DNA from: Flavobacterium terrae | Lineage (GTDB): Bacteria > Bacteroidota > Bacteroidia > Flavobacteriales > Flavobacteriaceae | Assembly (NCBI RefSeq): GCF_900142035.1 | Contig: NZ_FQZI01000001.1 | Span: forward strand, 434,001-498,000 | Direction of reading: 5' to 3' | DNA length: 64,000 bases | Shown: positions 28,271-36,804 of the stretch, one piece after another | How the letters are laid out: every line of letters begins with the position of its first letter | Position numbering within the stretch: position 1 is the first letter of the stretch | Position numbers and translations under genes: made by a program | The notes under the pieces: generated by a model | Database searches by the model: none | Seen by the model: the letters and a program-made list of their open reading frames with translations, nothing else | Told to the model about the DNA's origin: nothing

Positions 28271-28293
28271 ATAAAAAAGCTGCCCGAAGACAG
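28271..28293 (-). terminator. Terminator downstream of the SMI1/KNR4 gene
   Basis: AAAAAGCTG and CAGCTTT flank the loop CCCGAAGA; on the minus strand the hairpin ends in a T run and lies just beyond the stop at 28301. Confidence 0.65.
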
Positions 28294-28300
28294 CTTTAAA

Positions 28301-28789
28301 TTATACAGATAACCCGTTTTCTGATAAATAGACTAGTTTTTCCACTAAATCTTTAAATGTTTTGAAAGGCATTTTATATAATATTTCTCCATCATCGGTA
28401 TCATACCCTTTACTTGTTGATAAGTTCCAAGGTTGTGGATTATCCCCTTCGTCTAAATAAATAAAAGAAAAAAGTGCGCCATCAAGATTATGTATGATTG
28501 CAATAGGACGACTGATAACGATTCTTCTTTTTGCTGCTTTTTCTTTATAATACTCTACAGCTTTGAGGTAGTTTTCTTTATAATCATCTAATTGAATGCT
28601 GTTAAATTTACCTCCAATAGCTAAAAACTCTTTATAAGCTTGAGGTAATGAATTACCATTATTTAAATCTTTTTCTATTTTTGTTATTTCTTCGTCAGAA
28701 AAACCTCTTGGTGGACCAAATGTAGAATAATGGGCGTCCTTTTTCAAATCCTTGAAGTCCTTATATTTTTTTAAAAATTTTATTTCCAT
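28301..28789 (-). CDS. SMI1/KNR4 (SUKH) family immunity protein
   Basis: This 162-residue protein shows the SUKH pattern: FSDEEITKIEKDLNNGNSLP, then the signature AYKEFLAIGGKFNSIQL, the FSFIYLDEGDNPQPWNLS strand region and a final KTFKDLVEKLVYLSE helix. SUKH proteins neutralise nuclease and other toxins of polymorphic toxin systems. It begins 4 bases after the stop of a toxin-tail fragment (28794-28898), which would be the remains of its cognate toxin. No intact toxin gene is present, so it is an orphan immunity gene. Confidence 0.85.
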   Translation of the reverse strand: MEIKFLKKYKDFKDLKKDAHYSTFGPPRGFSDEEITKIEKDLNNGNSLPQAYKEFLAIGGKFNSIQLDDYKENYLKAVEYYKEKAAKRRIVISRPIAIIHNLDGALFSFIYLDEGDNPQPWNLSTSKGYDTDDGEILYKMPFKTFKDLVEKLVYLSENGLSV

Positions 28790-28793
28790 AATT

Positions 28794-28898
28794 TTATTTT
28801 TTTATCATATCTAATAAATCCGAAGTACCTTCCCACGCTTCAGCACGAATCCTTTCGTTTGGCTTAGTTAATATAACGATAAAGACTAGTGCATGATT
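28794..28898 (-). pseudogene. Toxin C-terminal fragment (c) upstream of the SUKH gene
   Basis: An open frame with no start codon, bounded by TAA at 28899-28901 and TAA at 28794-28796, reads NHALVFIVILTKPNERIRAE then AWEGTSDLLDMIKK. A hydrophobic strand followed by a helix at the very end is typical of toxin domains that precede SUKH immunity genes. It ends 4 bases before the SUKH ATG. About 35 codons survive, so the gene is clearly dead. Confidence 0.55.
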
Positions 28899-28901
28899 TT
28901 A

Positions 28902-29237
28902 AAATACCTATAAAAATATTAAGTTAAAAAAACACTTAATGTTACTACGCGAAAAGATTTGCGCGGGAGCGGGGAATTATAGTTAATGTGTTTTAATTTA
29001 ATTTACAGTAAATCAATAGATTAAATCTAATAAATGTATAGTTATATTTTATAAATTATACCCCTGTAATTTATAAAATCAAACTTAATGGCAATTTTTT
29101 AGACTCAATTATGAATTAGTTTTGACAAGGTAATTTTGATTGATAGGGTTTGTATAAGCATGCTCATATCAATTAAGAAAAGTCAAAAATCTCAATTGAC
29201 TTTAAAGGCTTGAGGTAAAATATTCTAAAAAATTATT
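28902..29237 (+). other. Gene-less interval with hairpin H3 and the leader of the peptide gene
   Basis: A weak hairpin H3 (CGCGAAA at 28948-28954 and TTTGCG at 28959-28964, followed by GGGAGCGGGG) resembles H1/H2. Further right the sequence is A/T-rich. A TAATTTTG around 29130 fits TAnnTTTG and could be the -7 box of the double-glycine peptide gene, giving a leader of about 100 bases. I see no gene. Confidence 0.4.
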
Positions 29238-29450
29238 ATGAAAACAATTGAAAATTTTAAACAAAAAACTTTAATTAAAAATGAATTAAAAAATGTGCAA
29301 GGTGGTGTTTTTATTCCTACTGGTGGATATTGTACTCCTACTAACAATTTTGTTACTGGATTTTATGATACAAATGGGAATGGAAGACAAGATTCTGGCG
29401 AACTTACTGTTACATTCGCAACAAGTGGACCTCGCATGCAAGCTGTATAA
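29238..29450 (+). CDS. Double-glycine leader peptide (bacteriocin/RiPP-like precursor) with EF-hand-like core
   Basis: This 70-residue peptide starts MKTIENFKQKTLIKNELKNV followed by QGG, a classic double-glycine leader (ELKNVQGG) cleaved by C39 peptidase transporters after residue 23. The 47-residue remainder contains one Cys (C32) and the loop D44-T-N-G-N-G-R-Q-D-S-G-E55, which fits an EF-hand calcium loop with acidic or amide residues at positions 1, 3, 5, 9 and 12 and Gly at 6. No transporter, modification or immunity gene is adjacent on this strand. A strong terminator follows. It may act as a secreted signal, bacteriocin or orphan precursor. Confidence 0.75.
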   Translation: MKTIENFKQKTLIKNELKNVQGGVFIPTGGYCTPTNNFVTGFYDTNGNGRQDSGELTVTFATSGPRMQAV

Positions 29451-29458
29451 AAAAATAA

Positions 29459-29488
29459 AAACCACAACGTTTAGGTTGTGGTTTTTTT
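29459..29488 (+). terminator. Terminator of the double-glycine peptide gene
   Basis: AAACCACAAC (29459-29468) and GTTGTGGTTT (29475-29484) are a perfect 10-base stem followed by T residues, 8 bases after the stop. Confidence 0.85.
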
Positions 29489-29505
29489 AATTGACTAAAT
29501 CAAAT

Positions 29506-31374
29506 TTACTTTTTAAAATAAATATTGTTTTCTCTATTCACATCAGCTAGTAAACCGCTGTTATCAATTGCAATCGATTTAATGTTTGATTTTTGAGAGT
29601 TAATCGTGAAATCATACGTAGGATATGCCCAATCCCAACCTTCTAAATCAGTTCTTTTTATTCCGGTTTCGTTAGGTTTTGACCAGCGTAATAATGTTTG
29701 TGGAACATAAAATAATTCTTGACTGCCATCCTCATAAGTTACAACAACATCTAAAGGCATAGGCATACGCCCAATTCTTTCTAGAGTTACTTTGGTTGTA
29801 TTTCCGTTTTCAGATACTTGCTTAATACCATAATCAATAGTATTTGTGGTTTGTGTCCAATCGGTCAAATACCAATCAAGGTTGGCGCCAGTAATTTTTT
29901 CTGCAACATGTTTTATATCCTTTGGTGTAGGATGTGTAAACTTATAGTCAGCATAGTAACGTTTTAATGTTTTATGTAGGTTTTCTTTACCAATGATATA
30001 TTCTAACTGTGATAAGAAAATGTTTCCTTTACTGTACGCTTGAATGCTATACGGACGATTTTCATCATATCTATCAGCGTGAGTTGCTTGTGATTGTTCT
30101 TTCCCCGATTTTACTAATGAAGCGTACCCTTTGTATGAATCCTCATGAGGATTAGCCAATTTCTTTTCTGAGATTTCATTGATTCCGTAGTTTTCTAACC
30201 AAGTAGTGAAGCCTTCGTCCATCCAGCTGTGTTTTGCTTCGTTTGTTGCTAAAACATGTTGGAACCAAGAGTGTGCCATTTCATGAGCAGTAACACCAAC
30301 TAATCCTTCTTCAGATCCTTCACCAAGGATTAAAGTACACATGGCATACTCCATACCGCCATCACCACCTTGAATAACAGAATATTGTTTGTAAGGATAT
30401 TGCCCCACAGTTTTATTGTAAATATCCATTAACTGTGAAGTCTTAGGTTGAAGATTTTTCCAATTTTGTATAAACTCAGGTTTGTTTTGATATAAGAAAT
30501 GAAGTGTAACACCATCAGGACGAACTAGTTTGTCGTGAATGTATTCTTTGTCTGCAGCCCATGTAAAATCATGTACATTTGGTGCATTGAAATGCCAAGT
30601 TAAGGTCTTGGCTTTTTTAGGATATATTACGTTTACACCAGTGTCTTCGTAACCTTTCCCAATTTCGTTTCCGTTTTGTAAATAGCCACTTGCCCCTAAA
30701 GTATAATTTTTATCGATTGTAATTTTTACATCAAAATCACCCCAAACACCATGAAATTCACGAGCGATATATGGGTCTGCTTGCCAACCATCGATATCAT
30801 ATTCGGCTAGTTTAGGATACCATTGCGCCATTGAAAGTTCGATACCTTCTTTATTATTTCTACCTGAACGACGAATTTGAACTGGAACTTGGCCATCAAA
30901 ATCTAAAGTAAATGTTGTTGAGGTTTTAGGCGCTAAAGGTTTGGCTAAATCAACTTCAAGAATAGTACTTACTCGCTTGTTGTTTACTGAAACACCATCT
31001 TGTTTAAGGTTGTTTACATATAAGTAGCCAATTTCATTAGGTTTGAGTGCAGAAATTCTACTTTCTCTGGTTTCTTTATCACCCGATTTTACTTTGGTTA
31101 CCATTCGGCCATCTGGATCTTTGATTGATTTTAATCGCGCATCCATTGGGCTGTTAGGTTGAAAGGCATTATTGAACAAATGGAAATATACTCTTTTTAA
31201 TGTGTCTGGAGAATTATTGGTATAGACTAAAGTTTGTTTTCCTTTGTATTGATAAGTTTTCACGTCCATATTGACTTCCATTTTGTAATCAACATGTTGT
31301 TGCCAATACCCAGGATTGGGATTGTTTTGCGCCATGAGTAGCGATGGAAATAGAAGTAAAAATAATTTTCTCAT
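29506..31374 (-). CDS. M1 family metallopeptidase, secreted
   Basis: This 622-residue aminopeptidase-like protein starts MRKLFLLLFPSLLMAQ, a signal peptide, then an N-terminal M1 beta domain. The active site is VTAHEMAHSWFQHV (HExxH) with the downstream Glu in DEGFTTWLENYG, and the substrate motif appears as GGMEYAMCTL rather than GAMEN. It ends in NRENNIYFKK with no T9SS domain visible. It probably works in the periplasm or at the outer membrane on peptides. The open frame extends 17 codons upstream, but Met at 31374 begins the signal peptide. Confidence 0.93.
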   Translation of the reverse strand: MRKLFLLLFPSLLMAQNNPNPGYWQQHVDYKMEVNMDVKTYQYKGKQTLVYTNNSPDTLKRVYFHLFNNAFQPNSPMDARLKSIKDPDGRMVTKVKSGDKETRESRISALKPNEIGYLYVNNLKQDGVSVNNKRVSTILEVDLAKPLAPKTSTTFTLDFDGQVPVQIRRSGRNNKEGIELSMAQWYPKLAEYDIDGWQADPYIAREFHGVWGDFDVKITIDKNYTLGASGYLQNGNEIGKGYEDTGVNVIYPKKAKTLTWHFNAPNVHDFTWAADKEYIHDKLVRPDGVTLHFLYQNKPEFIQNWKNLQPKTSQLMDIYNKTVGQYPYKQYSVIQGGDGGMEYAMCTLILGEGSEEGLVGVTAHEMAHSWFQHVLATNEAKHSWMDEGFTTWLENYGINEISEKKLANPHEDSYKGYASLVKSGKEQSQATHADRYDENRPYSIQAYSKGNIFLSQLEYIIGKENLHKTLKRYYADYKFTHPTPKDIKHVAEKITGANLDWYLTDWTQTTNTIDYGIKQVSENGNTTKVTLERIGRMPMPLDVVVTYEDGSQELFYVPQTLLRWSKPNETGIKRTDLEGWDWAYPTYDFTINSQKSNIKSIAIDNSGLLADVNRENNIYFKK

Positions 31375-31398
31375 TTGTGATGTTTTTAAATAAAAAAA

Positions 31399-31480
31399 GT
31401 GCTTTCGCACAAGGGATGGAAGCAAAGTACCATGTACTGCGGACAGCCCGACCCACGCCCTGAGGCGTGGGATGTGCCCA
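31399..31480. repeat. REP-like palindrome cluster between two peptidase genes
   Basis: Three palindromes are packed together: GTGC-TTTC-GCAC (31399-31410), GTAC-cat-GTAC (31427-31437) and CCCACGCC-ctga-GGCGTGGG (31452-31471) within GGACAGCCCG...GATGTGCCC. The last is G+C-rich, unlike its surroundings, and resembles REP-type elements. It may also end transcription of the S8 peptidase gene. Confidence 0.5.
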
Positions 31481-31488
31481 AATTATAT

Positions 31489-33096
31489 TTATTTTTTTAC
31501 TGTTTTTTCTGCTAAAATTAATGCGTTGTAAGCATTAACAATTTTTCCAGTTTTTGATATTGCTCCTAAAGTTGTTTGTCCTCCAGTTTCACCAGCTAAT
31601 GTAATTGTATTGTTTAGTGGTGTTCCAGAATCCATAATGATATGTTTTACTTGAGAAGCAGTTAACGATGGGTAGTAAGCTCTGATTAGAGCCGCAACAC
31701 CTGCAACATTTGGAGAAGCCATTGACGTTCCTTGTAAATACTCGTAAGTGTTGTTAGGAGTAGTAGCGTAAATTTTAACACCAGGCGCAAAAATATCTAC
31801 ATTTTCTTTTCCGTAGTTAGAGAAATTAGCCATTAAACCAGAACCATATTCATAATTTAATGCTCCAATTGTAAGCACGTTATCTGCAAATTCAGCCCCT
31901 TTTGGCTCTGCATCGTTAGGGAAGTTGTTAGCAACATCAATATCTTCAGCATCGTTACCAGCAGCATGCACAAATAATACATCTTTAGATTCAGCATATT
32001 TTATGGCATCGTAAACCCATTGTTTGTTTGGAGAGAAGCTTTTACCAAAACTTCCGTTAATTACTTTAGCGCCATTGTCTACCGCATAACGAATTGCTAA
32101 AGCGATATCTTTATCATACTCATCACCGTTAGGAACGGCACGACAAGCCATGATTTTTACTACATCAGAAGCTACACCATCACCACCTTTGTTGTTTCCA
32201 CGTACTTGAGCAATGATTCCAGCAACGTGAGTTCCGTGTTTTCCGCTTTCTTTTTTAGGACCAATTACGTTTGCGTTTCCGTATTTTTTATCGTTGATAT
32301 CGTAAGGATTGTCACCAACTGGTTTTCTACCATCAAATTCTACGTTTAAATTATAGTTTAATTGATCATAAACATAGTCTTTGTATTCTTTCATTTCAGC
32401 ATCAAAAGCCTTTTTGTCAGGGAATTGTGCTAAAACTTGTGAAATAATAGCTTGTGATTGCATCATTCCTTGGTCTGTTGCTTTAATTGCCTTTACTTCT
32501 GCTAGTGTATAGTCAGATTTCCCTAATTGTTTTGCAACAGCAGCTTCAGCAGCTAAAATCATATCTAATTGTTGCTTTTGGGGCTCAAGTTCAGTTTTCT
32601 TTTTTGTTAGTTCGGCTAAAGCATTTTCATACTGAACAGAACCGTCGTTTCCTTTCTTAACAATTCTTGTAAGTTCTAATTGTTCGTTATCAGAATCACC
32701 TAAGAAGTTCCAACCATGTAAATCATCTACATAACCATTGTTATCGTCATCTTTTTTGTTACCAGCAATTTCTTTAGGATTGGTCCAAATATTTGCTTTT
32801 AAATCTTCATGTTCGATGTCGATTCCAGAATCTACAACTGCAACAATAATTTTATTTGCTTTTTTACCTTTTAATAATTCAGCATAAGCCATATCAACAC
32901 TCATACCAGGTACAGTATCTTTAACTAAATCTAAATGACTCCATCTTTGTAGTTGTTTGTCAGTTAGTTTAGTTGTTTTAAGAGGCATTTGGTCTATTTT
33001 AGTAGCATCTACTGTTACCATTTTTTGAGTTCCTCCACAACTTGCAAGTGCTAAAGCAAGTATACTTGATAAGTAAAAAGGTCTTGTGTTTTTCAT
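31489..33096 (-). CDS. S8 family serine peptidase (subtilase), lipoprotein
   Basis: This 535-residue subtilisin-like protease has a lipoprotein signal (ALALASCGG, Cys at about residue 20). The catalytic triad is visible: Asp in VAVVDSGIDIEHED, His in GKHGTHVAGIIAQVRG, Ser in LQGTSMASPNVAGVAALIRAYY; the oxyanion Asn is in FVHAAGNDAEDI. A long insertion of about 140 residues between Asp and His (helical, Lys/Gln-rich) is notable and typical of a flavobacterial subgroup. It is probably anchored in the outer or inner membrane and degrades proteins. Confidence 0.94.
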   Translation of the reverse strand: MKNTRPFYLSSILALALASCGGTQKMVTVDATKIDQMPLKTTKLTDKQLQRWSHLDLVKDTVPGMSVDMAYAELLKGKKANKIIVAVVDSGIDIEHEDLKANIWTNPKEIAGNKKDDDNNGYVDDLHGWNFLGDSDNEQLELTRIVKKGNDGSVQYENALAELTKKKTELEPQKQQLDMILAAEAAVAKQLGKSDYTLAEVKAIKATDQGMMQSQAIISQVLAQFPDKKAFDAEMKEYKDYVYDQLNYNLNVEFDGRKPVGDNPYDINDKKYGNANVIGPKKESGKHGTHVAGIIAQVRGNNKGGDGVASDVVKIMACRAVPNGDEYDKDIALAIRYAVDNGAKVINGSFGKSFSPNKQWVYDAIKYAESKDVLFVHAAGNDAEDIDVANNFPNDAEPKGAEFADNVLTIGALNYEYGSGLMANFSNYGKENVDIFAPGVKIYATTPNNTYEYLQGTSMASPNVAGVAALIRAYYPSLTASQVKHIIMDSGTPLNNTITLAGETGGQTTLGAISKTGKIVNAYNALILAEKTVKK

Positions 33097-33157
33097 GATA
33101 TGAATTAAATATTTTATAAAAGTCTAAATTTAAGTAATAATACGATATTTTTTAACA

Positions 33158-34018
33158 TTAGATTAATATATCCTCACAACGGTATACTTCTTTTAACCTA
33201 ACTCCTTTTTCAGTTTGTTCGACAGTGATAATTTGGTTGTGTGCATCGTGCTCTAACCATAAATAATGGTTTTTTTCGGCAGCTGTTGTTAAAAATTTCG
33301 TTTTTTCCGGCATAGTTAATAGAGGGCGTGTATCATATCCCATAACATAAGGAATTGGAATGTGTCCAGCAGTGGCTAATAAATCGGCACAAAAAACTAT
33401 TGTTTTTCCATTGTAGTTTATGTGTGGAATCATCTGCTTTTCAGTATGCCCATCTACATAATAAATATCGAAACCTAATTCTTTAGAAATTCCAAAATCT
33501 GAATCAGGTCTTTCAATAAATTTTAATTGGCCACTTTCTTGCATTGGCAAAATATTTTCAGAAAGAAAAGATGCTTTTTCTCTTGGGTTAGGTTTTGTTG
33601 CCCATTCCCAATGATTTTCATTGCTCCAAAAGGTTGCGTTTTTAAAAGCTACTTCGTATCCAGTTTTGTCTTTATTCCAGTTAACACTTCCGCCACAATG
33701 GTCAAAATGTAAGTGTGTCATGAAAACATCAGTAACATCGTCTCGGTGAAATCCATATTTGGCTAATGATGTATCTAACGAAAAATCTCCCCAAAGTGAA
33801 TAATAACCAAAGAATTTTTCGGATTGTTTATTACCCATTCCAGTATCGATTAAAATCAAGCGATTTCCGTCTTCAATGAGCATACATCTTGCTGCAATAT
33901 CTATTAGGTTGTTAGCGTCGGCTGGATTGGTTTTATTCCAAATAGTTTTTGGTACCACACCAAACATGCCTCCGCCGTCGAGCTTGAAGTTGCCAGCTTC
34001 TATAGGATATATCTTCAT
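33158..34018 (-). CDS. MBL-fold metallo-hydrolase
   Basis: This 286-residue protein has the metallo-beta-lactamase fold: LILIDTGMGNKQSE, the metal motif THLHFDHCGGSVNW (HxHxDH), YVDGHTEKQMIPHI with another His ligand, and VFCADLLATAGHIPIPYV with the bridging Asp. N-acyl homoserine lactonase-like and other soluble hydrolases share this layout; the substrate is unclear. It is cytosolic and divergent from the CHAT gene. Confidence 0.92.
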   Translation of the reverse strand: MKIYPIEAGNFKLDGGGMFGVVPKTIWNKTNPADANNLIDIAARCMLIEDGNRLILIDTGMGNKQSEKFFGYYSLWGDFSLDTSLAKYGFHRDDVTDVFMTHLHFDHCGGSVNWNKDKTGYEVAFKNATFWSNENHWEWATKPNPREKASFLSENILPMQESGQLKFIERPDSDFGISKELGFDIYYVDGHTEKQMIPHINYNGKTIVFCADLLATAGHIPIPYVMGYDTRPLLTMPEKTKFLTTAAEKNHYLWLEHDAHNQIITVEQTEKGVRLKEVYRCEDILI

Positions 34019-34094
34019 GATTTTAAAGTTAAATATTGTTTGTTACAAATATATTTTATTGTTAATTTAATTTAACAAGGTTTATGTAAAATAT

Positions 34095-34102
34095 TAATTT
34101 TG
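34095..34102 (+). promoter_or_regulatory. -7 box of the CHAT gene (TAATTTTG)
   Basis: TAATTTTG fits TAnnTTTG and lies 35 bases before the ATG at 34138. Confidence 0.45.
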
Positions 34103-34137
34103 TTATTACAAATAAAGTTTACTAAAACATTTTCTTT

Positions 34138-36804
34138 ATGAAGTATAAATGCAATATTTATTTGCTTTTTTTTCTGATTTCATTTCATTTTGGTTTTTCC
34201 CAAAAAGATACTGTTGTAATAAATAAGGAAATTAGGTTTTTCGAAACTAAAATTAAAAAGTTAATGCCTCAAAGCAAGAGTTTTGAAATTATTGAAACCT
34301 ACAAAACAATTCTTCAAAAACATCAAAATTATTTAGAGCAATTTTATCCAGAAAAATTAGCCAATATTTATTTAGAACTCTCTTTTTATTATTCAGACAT
34401 TCACAATCAAAAGTATGAAATTGCTTATACAGAAAAAGCCATAGCTTTAATGGATAAGACACAAAAGTATAGCTTACAAGATTATTTAACAGCTTATAAT
34501 GATTGGTATTATTACGTATCAAATTATGACGATAACAAAGAATCGAATCGAATTTATTTAAAGTTTGATATTTTTTATAAAAAGCTTCTTACTAATCCAA
34601 TTGCAATTGATTCTAAAAATCTAAATTATGCACGAAGAATCTATGATAAGATGTATATACTGGAAAAGTTAAAAAGCAACTTATTAGATGATGCTCACTT
34701 AAAATTGGAAGCATTTTACAATAGGATTTTTAAAGCTAAAGAAATCGAGCAACAAGATGATATTTCTTTTTATATGTCTTGTTACGATGCATTTACCTAC
34801 AAATATTATGAAAATAAAGATTATGTCAATGCAATCAAATACTTAAAAGAACTACAAAAGCAAGGAAAACAATTTAAGCTTCCGTTTTATGAAATGAAAG
34901 CAAATGCATTATTGGGTTCGATTTTCTATTATTTACAAGAGTTCGAAAAAGGAAAAAAACATTCGGAACTAGCGCTACAAAATTTTGAATTTTCTGCTTT
35001 TAGCTCCAGTAAATATTCGATCGAAACAATTAAGGCACTTAATCTTTCTGGGTTAAATAAAAATGATGAAGCAGCTAAAATAGTGGAACGAATTGTATCT
35101 GAAGTTTCGACTCAATATCTTAAAAATGAAGCATCAATATTAACACTTGATATTGATAAAATAAAAGAATTAAATTCACATCAATACATCAATATTTTTG
35201 CTTCGTCTTCTTTGATTTTTAAAAAGAAATATCAAAAGTCTCATAAATTATTAGATCTGCAAAAGGCAGAAAAACTGGCAACAATTGCCTCATTGATGTT
35301 TCAGGAGTTTTACAAAAATGGAGAATACAATCTTACACTTAGTGGCCTTCAGAATAAAATTACCGAAACTTTGCTTTTTATTTGTAGTCAAAATAAAACT
35401 TCTACAACTAAAAAAGTATTACTTCTAAATTTGATTGAACGCAATGTTTCTCAACATTTGTTTAAAGAAGTACAAAAGAAAATTTTACTTGAAAACTCAA
35501 AATTAGCTGAACTTTACAATGAATTAGAACAATTGCAAAATGAGAAAATATACTTTGAAGGTCTAATTCAAGAAACAGATAAAAACACTAAGAAAAAGGT
35601 TGAATATTTAGCCTTAGAGATTGAGAAAACTAAAAATGAATTAAAGCTAAAATATCCAAATTTCATGCAAGTTGATGATGATTTTGATATTGCTGTTATT
35701 CAGAAGAAACTCAAAGAGAAAGAACAAATTTGGAAATTTTATGTGGCTGATGAGTATGTTTACAGTTTATGTTTATCTCCAAAACAATTAGAAATTCATT
35801 CGCTTGGACAAATTAAGTTAATTAAGCCATTAACTTTAAATTGGGTACAACAATTAAAAAAGCCTAATTCGTTAGTACAACAACAAGCTAACCAATTAAA
35901 AAGTATTTTATTTCCGAAGAAGCTTCAAACTGAAAAATTAGCTATCATTCCGGATAATTTTCTGAATTATGTACCGTTTGAGGCTATTTTAAATACTTCT
36001 TCAAATGATTCATTTAAAGCTATATCATACTCTTATTCATTTCCAATGTGGATGTTGAGTAAAAAACAAGGAACAGATAAAACGAAACTAGAATTGGCTA
36101 GTTTTGCTCCTAATTATGGAACAAATACTTGGTTTAACAATCAAAAAGTGCAGCACTTACCTTTTGCTCAAAAAGAATCTGAAACTATTTCTGCCTTGTT
36201 TAATGGGACTTCATTTCAAAATAAGAATGCTACAAAAGAGAATTTTTTAAATTCAAATTCACCATTTAACGTCTATCACTTTGCTATGCATTCATTTTTG
36301 TATGAAGACGATTTTTCTAGATCTTGTTTGTTGTTTTCAAACAACCAACCGCTTTATTTTTCGGAATTATACAATCATTATATACCTGCAGATTTATTAG
36401 TCTTGAGTGCTTGTGATACCGGAAATGGTAAATTAGTAAAAGGAGAAGGTATTATGAGTTTGGCTAGGGCATTCACCTATGCAGGAGTAAAAAGTTCTGT
36501 AGTAAGTTTATGGCAAGTGCCCGATAAGGAAACATCAGAAATTATGATTTTGTTTTATGAAAATCTAAAAAAAGGTTTGCCCAAGGATGAAGCATTAGCA
36601 TTAGCTAAACAAGAATTTATAAAACAAAATCCGTTAAAGAATCATCCCTATTTTTGGGCAGGATTTATTATTAACGGAGATGTTTCCCCCATTTGTAAAT
36701 CATTTATTTATTATTGGTTGTTAGGAGGGCTTCTAACTATAGCTTTGGCTGTTATTTTCTGCCTGAAATATCATTCTAAATCACGTAATAAATCACGTGC
36801 TTGA
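34138..36804 (+). CDS. TPR-CHAT domain caspase-like protein with signal peptide and C-terminal membrane helix
   Basis: This 888-residue protein starts with a signal peptide (LLFFLISFHFGFSQ). Residues about 30-470 are helical repeats of TPR type, with segments such as YVNAIKYLKELQKQGK and FEKGKKHSELALQNFE. A coiled coil at about 445-515 follows. The C-terminal CHAT domain (about 560-850) has the predicted catalytic dyad His718 (YHFAMHSF) and Cys759 (VLSACDTG), then SLARAFTYAGVKSSVVSLWQV. One transmembrane helix (about 860-880) and a basic tail end it. With a signal peptide and a terminal helix, the protease-like part is probably periplasmic. It converges on the anti-sigma gene with a 34-base overlap. 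Confidence 0.92.
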   Translation: MKYKCNIYLLFFLISFHFGFSQKDTVVINKEIRFFETKIKKLMPQSKSFEIIETYKTILQKHQNYLEQFYPEKLANIYLELSFYYSDIHNQKYEIAYTEKAIALMDKTQKYSLQDYLTAYNDWYYYVSNYDDNKESNRIYLKFDIFYKKLLTNPIAIDSKNLNYARRIYDKMYILEKLKSNLLDDAHLKLEAFYNRIFKAKEIEQQDDISFYMSCYDAFTYKYYENKDYVNAIKYLKELQKQGKQFKLPFYEMKANALLGSIFYYLQEFEKGKKHSELALQNFEFSAFSSSKYSIETIKALNLSGLNKNDEAAKIVERIVSEVSTQYLKNEASILTLDIDKIKELNSHQYINIFASSSLIFKKKYQKSHKLLDLQKAEKLATIASLMFQEFYKNGEYNLTLSGLQNKITETLLFICSQNKTSTTKKVLLLNLIERNVSQHLFKEVQKKILLENSKLAELYNELEQLQNEKIYFEGLIQETDKNTKKKVEYLALEIEKTKNELKLKYPNFMQVDDDFDIAVIQKKLKEKEQIWKFYVADEYVYSLCLSPKQLEIHSLGQIKLIKPLTLNWVQQLKKPNSLVQQQANQLKSILFPKKLQTEKLAIIPDNFLNYVPFEAILNTSSNDSFKAISYSYSFPMWMLSKKQGTDKTKLELASFAPNYGTNTWFNNQKVQHLPFAQKESETISALFNGTSFQNKNATKENFLNSNSPFNVYHFAMHSFLYEDDFSRSCLLFSNNQPLYFSELYNHYIPADLLVLSACDTGNGKLVKGEGIMSLARAFTYAGVKSSVVSLWQVPDKETSEIMILFYENLKKGLPKDEALALAKQEFIKQNPLKNHPYFWAGFIINGDVSPICKSFIYYWLLGGLLTIALAVIFCLKYHSKSRNKSRA

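Noticed and set aside
29293..29490. Alternative plus-strand frame inside the double-glycine peptide gene
   Set aside because: It runs into the terminator, while the other frame has a clear leader with QGG.
34138..36804. A type III-E CRISPR (Craspase) locus, suggested by the TPR-CHAT protein
   Set aside because: No Cas effector, Csx30-like gene, repeat array or spacer is present in the window. Only the protease-plus-sigma idea is kept, as an analogy.
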